Below are positions 38,640-45,093 of a stretch of DNA of 45,093 nucleotides, one piece after another; the stretch's first letter is position 1; each line of letters starts with the position of its first letter. The notes under the pieces are model-generated. The model was given only the letters and a program-made list of their open reading frames with translations. It did not search any database and was not told the DNA's origin. Made by a program: the position numbers and the translations under genes. Source of the DNA: an uncultured Bacteroidales bacterium (lineage in GTDB: Bacteria; Bacteroidota; Bacteroidia; Bacteroidales; UBA932). The stretch is from contig CANBDX010000008.1 of the NCBI GenBank assembly GCA_947367315.1, positions 1-45,093 on the forward strand, read 5' to 3'.

Positions 38640-38660
38640 TGCTCCGGACGGGAATCGAAC
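38640..38660 (-). other. tRNA 3'-end fragment (possible att-site remnant)
   Basis: Minus strand GTTCGATTCCCGTCCGGAGCA: T-loop TTCGATT, T-stem 3' strand and acceptor 3' strand, with no complementary 5' T-stem half. Confidence 0.55.
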
Positions 38661-38740
38661 TATATGTGTATATCAATTGGTTACACGTGTTACAAGCGGA
38701 TTTGCAAGCGGTAAAGGAGGATTTTTGTAAAAGTCTGCAA

Positions 38741-39604
38741 TCATTGATCATCCGGCTTCTCAAAAGGCAGTTCTTCGGGAGATTGGATGTAGTCTATGGC
38801 TTTCTCAGATGAAACGACACTTCTTCCGAGACGTTTCTCCACATCCTCGCGAGCGGCCTTCGCGACATCTGCTCCCTCCTTGGCAATCCTTGCATTTTCC
38901 GTCAATCCCTGAGGATTACGTTCCCTGCTGATTTCAGTTGCAGTTTCCTCTGCCAGGGCATTGAGAAGCAGTTCCATATTAGTCATATTGTCACGAAGGT
39001 TCTCCTTTGTCAACCCTTTATGCCTCTTATATTCCCTCGTGGTCAGTCCACTCCAGGTCTTTGACATCAAGTCAGTCAGCATCGCAAAGTCAATCTCCTT
39101 TGTGATACCGCCTCGCTTCCATTCATCTGTCAGCCCCTTGCGGATCTCTATAGTTTTAATGCGACGTGTAATCCAAGATTCAGAATAACCAAGACGTCTG
39201 TAATCTGCCATCGCCTGGTCTATGCTTCTCTCTGGATCAATCATCTGGTTGATTCTCTCTGCTGCAACCGATGCCATCCATTGCTTGAACGGCTCAGCCT
39301 TCTTTGATGGGATTGACTCAATTATACGGAACATCAGTGCCATATCAGCGACATCAGTTGCATACCTCTTGCCGTCTTTTGGAGATGCCAATCTCAGTTG
39401 GTTACATTTTGTAACCGACTCATTGCCTTCCTTAATGAGCCTATGTTTCAATACCTTCCAATAATTCTTTGCGAGATCGTAGTCATCTTGATCTGTAAGA
39501 ACAGCGCATACATCAACAATCGAGAAGAACCACTCCTGCTTCTCTTCATCCCACATCGTGCGAACTTTCTTCTGCTCAAAGATATGTATATTTTCCAACT
39601 CCAT
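38741..39604 (-). CDS. BRO-N/DinD-like protein (phage/mobile-element associated)
   Basis: 'VRTMWDEEKQEWFFSIVDVCAVLTDQDDYDLAKNYWKVLKHRLIKEG...DVADMALMFRIIESIPSKKAEPFKQWMA' Bro-N pattern. Confidence 0.75.
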   Translation of the reverse strand: MELENIHIFEQKKVRTMWDEEKQEWFFSIVDVCAVLTDQDDYDLAKNYWKVLKHRLIKEGNESVTKCNQLRLASPKDGKRYATDVADMALMFRIIESIPSKKAEPFKQWMASVAAERINQMIDPERSIDQAMADYRRLGYSESWITRRIKTIEIRKGLTDEWKRGGITKEIDFAMLTDLMSKTWSGLTTREYKRHKGLTKENLRDNMTNMELLLNALAEETATEISRERNPQGLTENARIAKEGADVAKAAREDVEKRLGRSVVSSEKAIDYIQSPEELPFEKPDDQ

Positions 39605-39623
39605 AGACCTTCAGTGTTTTCTA

Positions 39624-39655
39624 CAAATTTATGCGATTCTTCCTCAAATGGCAAA
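39624..39655 (-). promoter_or_regulatory. Bacteroidetes-type promoter of the BRO-N gene
   Basis: Minus strand TTTG (39652-39655)-N20-TAAATTTG (39624-39631). Confidence 0.65.
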
Positions 39656-39699
39656 TAATTGTTTGGCGGAAAACTAAGTCCATACGAGCTCGTATATGT

Positions 39700-39732
39700 A
39701 AAAAGCCCTCCCGTTGCTAGCATGGAGAGGGC
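39700..39732 (-). terminator. Rho-independent terminator, minus strand
   Basis: GCCCTCTCC-ATGCTAGCAAC-GGGAGGGC-TTTTT on the minus strand. Confidence 0.7.
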
Positions 39733-40032
39733 CAAAATCCGGATTTTAGTTTATCTTCTAGTCTCTTCTTCTTGTACTGAACCATCTTTTGATAGATGGA
39801 TAAATTCAGTGCTTTCAGGCGAAACAGAAGATTTCACACAGAACTCACTTAGCAAATGTCTTAATGATAAAATCTATCATAATCATTAGCACTTAAAGAT
39901 TTAAAGTCTTTTGAGACATCTGTGGTCCAGTTAACCACTGGCTGGTTTTAATTTGCACAGACTGGCACCATTGTGTTGATTTTCAAATCTAGTTCTTCTC
40001 TATTCATAAATCATAAGCATCTTTTAAGAGTA

Positions 40033-40064
40033 AAAGCCACTCAAAATTGGCAATGAGTGGCTTT
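40033..40064 (-). terminator. Terminator hairpin of the small-peptide/fimbrillin operon
   Basis: 10-bp stem AAAGCCACTC/GAGTGGCTTT, short T-run on the minus strand. Confidence 0.65.
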
Positions 40065-40092
40065 AGTCATATTATTGAAAGGTACTATGAGA

Positions 40093-40242
40093 TTATTCCG
40101 CAGATCCTCCAAAATCGTTACCGGCATCTTCCCAACCTCCGATTCCTACTGATCCGCCACTCATTGTTAGAATACTTCCCTCTGGAACGAGTTTAATAAC
40201 TTCCAACGTAGGTGCCTTATATTCAGTTCTTTGAATTCTCAT
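40093..40242 (-). CDS. 49-aa peptide 1 with fimbrillin-tail-like C-terminus
   Basis: Manual translation: MRIQRTEYKAPTLEVIKLVPEGSILTMSGGSVGIGGWEDAGNDFGGSAE*; homologous to peptide 2 and to the tail of the 40451-41338 product; purine-rich AAGGAAGAT before the ATG. Confidence 0.75.
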   Translation of the reverse strand: MRIQRTEYKAPTLEVIKLVPEGSILTMSGGSVGIGGWEDAGNDFGGSAE

Positions 40243-40293
40243 ATCTTCCTTTCATTTATGTATTACTTCGTATCGCCTGAATGTTAGGTTTCA

Positions 40294-40446
40294 TCAATCT
40301 GCAGAGCCTTCAAAATCATCCCCATCTTCCCAGCCACTGACCCCTATAGATAAACCACTTTGTGTTAAGATTGCCCCTTCTGAAACAATCTCTATAACAT
40401 CTAGCGAAGGCGAAGAGAATTTTTGATCATCTATCATTCTTGACAT
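40294..40446 (-). CDS. 50-aa peptide 2 with fimbrillin-tail-like C-terminus
   Basis: Manual translation: MSRMIDDQKFSSPSLDVIEIVSEGAILTQSGLSIGVSGWEDGDDFEGSAD*; starts 4 nt after the fimbrillin-like stop codon. Confidence 0.75.
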   Translation of the reverse strand: MSRMIDDQKFSSPSLDVIEIVSEGAILTQSGLSIGVSGWEDGDDFEGSAD

Positions 40447-40450
40447 CTAA

Positions 40451-41338
40451 TTACTCTGCTGAACCCCCATTGTCCTCGTCGTCGGTTTCCCATCCGCCGA
40501 TACCAATATTGATTCCGTTTCCTGTCTTGTTTACTGTCACTGTGAACTTGTGCTGCTTGCCGCCCACGAAAGTAAATCCCTTCTTCAATGTATATTCTGT
40601 GCCATCAACCGTAACCACGATAAGCGCAGAATCATTGGCAACAGTCTGAGGAACAATTACTGCACGATAATATGTACCTTCGTTATACGGAATCATCTCT
40701 GTCACTGATCCAGTAGCAGTCACAGTACCATCAGTAAGATTGACTGTAGCATTTGTTTTCACATTGCGCACAGCCACTGATACATTAGCAGCAGCGAAAG
40801 TTTCATCAGTAAATCCATCGCCAGCTTCAAGATAAATTGTCATGTTGCTCATCACATGGTTTGTTGCAATCTGTACAAGATTTGATGTAGGAGAAACTCC
40901 TGAGGCTATCCCCCATATAAAATCTGAAGCCTTATAGTTTGCAAGGGTACTCTGGTTAGCATTCACGGCAAACGGATATGCAGTAACACTTGATGGATTA
41001 CCATATGGATAGTAGCAGTAGAAATCCGCCTTTGTAGTTTTGTCTAACCAATACATCTCCTCTGCCGGAGTCCATGATGTGCTATAAGTATGCTTTACAT
41101 TGTCATAGTGGTTTCCGGATGCCGCAAGACTACCAGCCACACCGTCAACATAGTTCACAACATAGATACCAACTTCGTCACCTGACTCGAAAGCAGTGTC
41201 GGTAACCTTTGTTGCAAGATTCATTGAAAGGTTGATCTTAAGATTCTCATCAACTGGAATAATAGGGGTTTCAATGCCATTTTTATGGCACGAAACAAGT
41301 GCTGCCAATGCAGCGGCAAAGAATACGATCTTTTTCAT
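40451..41338 (-). CDS. Fimbrillin family-like lipoprotein
   Basis: Lipobox 'ALAALVSC'; 'VTDTAFESGDEVGIYVVNY', 'YYPYGNPSS', 'KHKFTVTVNKTGNGINIGIGGWE'-type tail. Confidence 0.85.
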   Translation of the reverse strand: MKKIVFFAAALAALVSCHKNGIETPIIPVDENLKINLSMNLATKVTDTAFESGDEVGIYVVNYVDGVAGSLAASGNHYDNVKHTYSTSWTPAEEMYWLDKTTKADFYCYYPYGNPSSVTAYPFAVNANQSTLANYKASDFIWGIASGVSPTSNLVQIATNHVMSNMTIYLEAGDGFTDETFAAANVSVAVRNVKTNATVNLTDGTVTATGSVTEMIPYNEGTYYRAVIVPQTVANDSALIVVTVDGTEYTLKKGFTFVGGKQHKFTVTVNKTGNGINIGIGGWETDDEDNGGSAE

Positions 41339-41352
41339 TGTATTTAGTTAAT

Positions 41353-42234
41353 TTAGTTCATTCCACCTGAAGAAGCATCAATAGCAATTTCAAACTTCTC
41401 CTGATCTGGTGATGTATTTACGATAAGATTGATTGTATGCTGATAACCTGGTCTGAATGAAAGGCTATACTCAAGCAGGTAGGCGATTCCACCCATTGAA
41501 ATCTCAATAAGCGGGGTTCTGCGTTCAATATTCTGTGGTATGACCATAGCCTTGAACTGCTCATTAGAGAGTTTTTTCATTGTTATGGTCTTGCGATCAC
41601 CAAGAGCATACTTCTCTACAGATCCATTTGCAAGATTAAGATCAGCGGTCGTTACAGTATTGTAAATATGCACAGCAATGTCGTCAGGTAGTTCACCTTC
41701 AAACTTCTCTCCCTTTAGCACATTGACGACGCATTTAGACATCATATGTTTAAATGAGAGACTTACCTTGCCGTCAGAATGAGAAACAGCCTCAGCCTTT
41801 GCGAACATAAGGTCACTTGCTTCATATCCTCCAAGAGCATCTTCAGTCTTTACAGAATTCTGATCTGTTGCAATATCAAACAGATAAGATTCCACGGAGG
41901 TCGGTTCGATTGAAGGGTATACAGCATAGAAATCGCAAGCTTTCGCACTCCAATACAAAGTACGGTTTGATGACCACGAATTACCATCAAAAGTAAGTTT
42001 CTCATTATTAAGAAAATTGCCTCCAATCTGAAGTTCTGGGACTTCTTCTGTTGTGTATTCCACAGCCCAAACAGAGACCCTGTCTCCTGCCTCGAAACTC
42101 TCAGCTATTACCTTGGTCTGTGGCAGCCCGAACTCGAAATGAATCTGATCCTGCTCCAATGAAGTTGCAGGCGTCTCTTTCTGACAAGAGAGGAGTGCTG
42201 CAAATGCAGCTATCATTATAATTATCTTCTTCAT
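41353..42234 (-). CDS. Fimbrillin family-like lipoprotein
   Basis: Lipobox 'AFAALLSC'; 'IAESFEAGDRVSVWAVEY', 'SFKHMMSKCVVNV', 'RPGYQHTINLIVNTSPDQEKFEIAI'. Confidence 0.85.
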   Translation of the reverse strand: MKKIIIMIAAFAALLSCQKETPATSLEQDQIHFEFGLPQTKVIAESFEAGDRVSVWAVEYTTEEVPELQIGGNFLNNEKLTFDGNSWSSNRTLYWSAKACDFYAVYPSIEPTSVESYLFDIATDQNSVKTEDALGGYEASDLMFAKAEAVSHSDGKVSLSFKHMMSKCVVNVLKGEKFEGELPDDIAVHIYNTVTTADLNLANGSVEKYALGDRKTITMKKLSNEQFKAMVIPQNIERRTPLIEISMGGIAYLLEYSLSFRPGYQHTINLIVNTSPDQEKFEIAIDASSGGMN

Positions 42235-42258
42235 AATTATCGTTTTAACCAGTAATAC

Positions 42259-45093
42259 TTATTTTCTAAAGTTCGGTTTATCACCCATGTAGACAGGAGC
42301 ATGCTGCTTGCCATTATTGTAGACAGGTTCAACAATCGGCATAACCTCGAATGCAGACTTTGTTGTAGGACCAGCAGTTGTCACATCTTTCGCAATGAAT
42401 TCATCAAGATCGAATTTCTCACCAGCATACTCCATAATCCTCTCAACCATTGCCTGACGCGAGATCGCAGAGAAATAAGGGATATTGTCGTTCATACAGC
42501 TTGTCGGCTCGGAGCGATATACTCCGCGAGTATGGAAGTATCCTCCCTCGTAAATGTCCACTACATTAGAATACTTAGGGTGGAATATGAAATGTGACCA
42601 AGCAACTTCGTTCATATCACCTGTGAGTTCAAGATTGCGATACCAACCATTCGCTTTACCTCTATTGAAATCATCGACATGGCCACAACCATCTGTGCAT
42701 GTACAAGTAGAGATAAATGCATTATGATAGATATACTCATCTGCGAGTTTTCCGAATCCATGTCCACCTGCTTCGTGTTGGACGATTCCGCGGAAGTCGT
42801 ATGGATATGCATCAGCCGACTTAGGACAGCAGGCAACTGCAGTGCCATCGCTATACATGTAGCATACCCCTCCGTATTCTGCAGTGTTCTCCACGAGAAC
42901 AATCAGAGTCTGAGCGATGTTATCATTAATAGGAGCTTTGCATGCATACTCGAAACACATGTTCATATCAGGCTGAACGAGATTCAACTCACCAGATGAA
43001 CTTCCAAACTTAGCATCCTTGATGGTGTTCAAAGTTCCCATACCGCTATCATCAGAAACTCCGAGGACTGCATATACGTTGAAGTAATCCTTATAGGTCT
43101 TGTATGGTTCGATTGCAAAATAATGTCCTACAGCCTCTTGCAGGTCTGCAAGATAGTTTCCAGCAGCAATATCTGCGGCATCGTAGCAGTCACCCAAAAA
43201 GACAACATCAACTCCATTACCTTGTGTCGCTTCATTGAGGGTAATCACATCTCCATCCCCATACTGATAATCAAACTGCTCTACACTCATAGTCGTGCGA
43301 TAGTCCTTGTCATCAAGAAGGAATACAATCTCTCCTGCACGGCCCTTGAGATTCTTCGTGGTTGTCTGATAAGCATAAGTCGGATGAGTCATCTCCACTG
43401 AGATAGACGAAGCATCAACAGCCGTCATCTCAGAGAAAGTCACAGTAACCTCAGTCTTGCCTGTTCCTCTAGAAGGAGTCACAGTAATCCAATCCGGCTT
43501 GCTCTCAATCGACCAATTATGATTTGCTGGCGCGCGAAGAACATAAGTCTTCGAGGTCTCATCATTGAGTGCACGCGCCTGTCTTCTGCTTATTGAGAAA
43601 TCGTAGTGAGCTGATATCCTCTTAAATTTACCCCATTCGGGATCGGTCGCATAGCGGTTCACTGCATTAGCAGGAACTTCTATAGTAAAACTATCCTTGG
43701 GTACTCCATCAAATGCTCCCGACTGCACTATCGGTGGTTCGGCAGCACGACAGATAATTTTATTAATTCCATAGCAGTTTTCAAATGCATCTGTCTGTAT
43801 AGTTTGAAGGGTAGATGGTAATTCTATGGACAACAGTGTAGTATTATTATAAAACGCGTTTGACTTAATTATAACCACGCCCTCTGGAATTATAAGTTTG
43901 TCTCTTAATTTAGACGTTCGAGTATGATTCCCAAATGCATTTGAGCCGACTACCTTTAATGTACTCGGCAGTATAACACCTGACAGATTAATATAATTGG
44001 TTGACCATCCAAAGAGATTGTTAGGTATTTCAGTCATACCTTCTGGAAAAACGAGTTCGCCAGAAAATTCACACGACGCAAAACACCCATCATGAATTTC
44101 CACAACATTATTTAAATTTAGTGGTCCACTAAATCCTGAAAATGAAAAGCTATGTCTATATAGTATATTTATCTTGTCTGGGATTCTCAGTCCACCTGTA
44201 AAATTACCAGCCTTACTAAAAGCAGATTGTCCAATATATTCCAATTCTTCAGAAAGTATTAGATTACCTGAAAATCCACAATCATAGAATGCCTCACTTC
44301 CAATATATCTCAATGTTTCAGGGAGAACAATTTTTCCAGAAAGTGATGAACAATAGGAAAAAGCATATTCACCCAACAAGTCCAAATTTGAAGAAAGCAC
44401 AAAGCTTGAAATATTAGTGCCTGAAAAAGCATAAGACCAGATATGCGTTACATTGTCCGGAACGACCAAAGCACCAGATACTGAAGATGATTTAAATGCA
44501 GCATATCCAATCTGATTAATATTCTCAGGGAATGTAAAGTTATATAGCGATTTTTTCCCCTCAAAAGCATTATCAGGAATCACATCATCGTATATTCCAG
44601 CCTCACGAGTTGCAAAAATTGTGGACTTACCATATTCATCATTATGTCCATAAAGTGTCAATTTTGAGCACTTCACATCAACAACCCTACTTTCCTTAAG
44701 GTTAACTGCCTCAAGAATAGCCATCGAGTCACGCATAAAGTAGAAATCTTCATCAGAAATCGTTCCAGATACCTTCAGGTTCTTAATCTTCATAGGATTC
44801 TTCTTATCAGCCTTGATAAGACGTCCTAGGGTACCAGGCTCAGTTACATTTACACAATAGTACTGACGAGCTTCACCCTCATGAACATTGAGATCCTCTG
44901 TCCAAGGAACAATAGTTGATTCGACAAGGTCAAGCTCGTATTCACCTGTAGGAGTTTTGCGATTAATCTTGATGGTGAACTTATTCACCTTTCCTGCTTC
45001 ATAGGTGAAGTCAGCGTCTTTTCTGAATTTGTATGTCAGCCCTTCGACTGTAATGCTGAAAAGACTTGTCTGAGCAGCAACGGTCTGAGGAGC
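42259..45093 (-). CDS. Fimbrillin-like / BspA-type LRR / BACON-like / M64 (IgA-type) metallopeptidase fusion (5' end outside window)
   Basis: Frame stays open to the window edge (APQTVAAQTSLFSITVEGLTYKFRKDADFTYEAGKVNKFTIKIN...); the listed start at 44988 is an internal GTG. LRR_5-like repeats, 'NHNWSIESKPDWITVTPSRGTGKTEVTV', M64 motif 'HEAGGHGFGKLADEY'. Confidence 0.85.
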   Translation of the reverse strand, partial: APQTVAAQTSLFSITVEGLTYKFRKDADFTYEAGKVNKFTIKINRKTPTGEYELDLVESTIVPWTEDLNVHEGEARQYYCVNVTEPGTLGRLIKADKKNPMKIKNLKVSGTISDEDFYFMRDSMAILEAVNLKESRVVDVKCSKLTLYGHNDEYGKSTIFATREAGIYDDVIPDNAFEGKKSLYNFTFPENINQIGYAAFKSSSVSGALVVPDNVTHIWSYAFSGTNISSFVLSSNLDLLGEYAFSYCSSLSGKIVLPETLRYIGSEAFYDCGFSGNLILSEELEYIGQSAFSKAGNFTGGLRIPDKINILYRHSFSFSGFSGPLNLNNVVEIHDGCFASCEFSGELVFPEGMTEIPNNLFGWSTNYINLSGVILPSTLKVVGSNAFGNHTRTSKLRDKLIIPEGVVIIKSNAFYNNTTLLSIELPSTLQTIQTDAFENCYGINKIICRAAEPPIVQSGAFDGVPKDSFTIEVPANAVNRYATDPEWGKFKRISAHYDFSISRRQARALNDETSKTYVLRAPANHNWSIESKPDWITVTPSRGTGKTEVTVTFSEMTAVDASSISVEMTHPTYAYQTTTKNLKGRAGEIVFLLDDKDYRTTMSVEQFDYQYGDGDVITLNEATQGNGVDVVFLGDCYDAADIAAGNYLADLQEAVGHYFAIEPYKTYKDYFNVYAVLGVSDDSGMGTLNTIKDAKFGSSSGELNLVQPDMNMCFEYACKAPINDNIAQTLIVLVENTAEYGGVCYMYSDGTAVACCPKSADAYPYDFRGIVQHEAGGHGFGKLADEYIYHNAFISTCTCTDGCGHVDDFNRGKANGWYRNLELTGDMNEVAWSHFIFHPKYSNVVDIYEGGYFHTRGVYRSEPTSCMNDNIPYFSAISRQAMVERIMEYAGEKFDLDEFIAKDVTTAGPTTKSAFEVMPIVEPVYNNGKQHAPVYMGDKPNFRK

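Noticed and set aside
38591-38812. 73-aa ORF after nrdG
   Set aside because: Overlaps the nrdG terminator, the tRNA fragment and the BRO-N 3' end.
39659-39889. 76-aa plus-strand ORF MFGGKLSPYELVYVK...
   Set aside because: Reads through a minus-strand terminator; composition not protein-like.

Overview
The window is a Bacteroidales-type chromosome segment, judged from TAnnTTTG promoter boxes, HTCS, fimbrillin and SufBCD content. It holds mostly housekeeping genes: suf, hppA, nagB, ispE, tsaE, comM, mlaEF, envC-like and nrdG. The right end (about 38.6-45.1 kb) looks like an accessory region. The strongest unusual signal is a REPtron-like module. A gene for a 306-aa RAYT/Y1-transposase-like protein (27477-28397, -) is bracketed by paired 40-nt hairpins (ACCATCGCTACA-N16-TGTAGCGATGGT). 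Six copies occur as three BIME-like pairs, and one pair lies 8 kb away between pnuC and sufC. Other notable signals: (i) a second, unrelated family of large palindromes with a nearly identical 55-nt core but different, still fully paired arms (18302-18410 and 31995-32136); (ii) an accessory operon encoding a fimbrillin/LRR/BACON-like/M64-peptidase fusion, two fimbrillin-like proteins and two unlisted 49-50 aa peptides whose tails match the fimbrillin C-terminal strand motif; (iii) a tRNA 3'-end fragment at 38640-38660 that may mark an island boundary. All calls come from reading the sequence and supplied translations; no database search was run.
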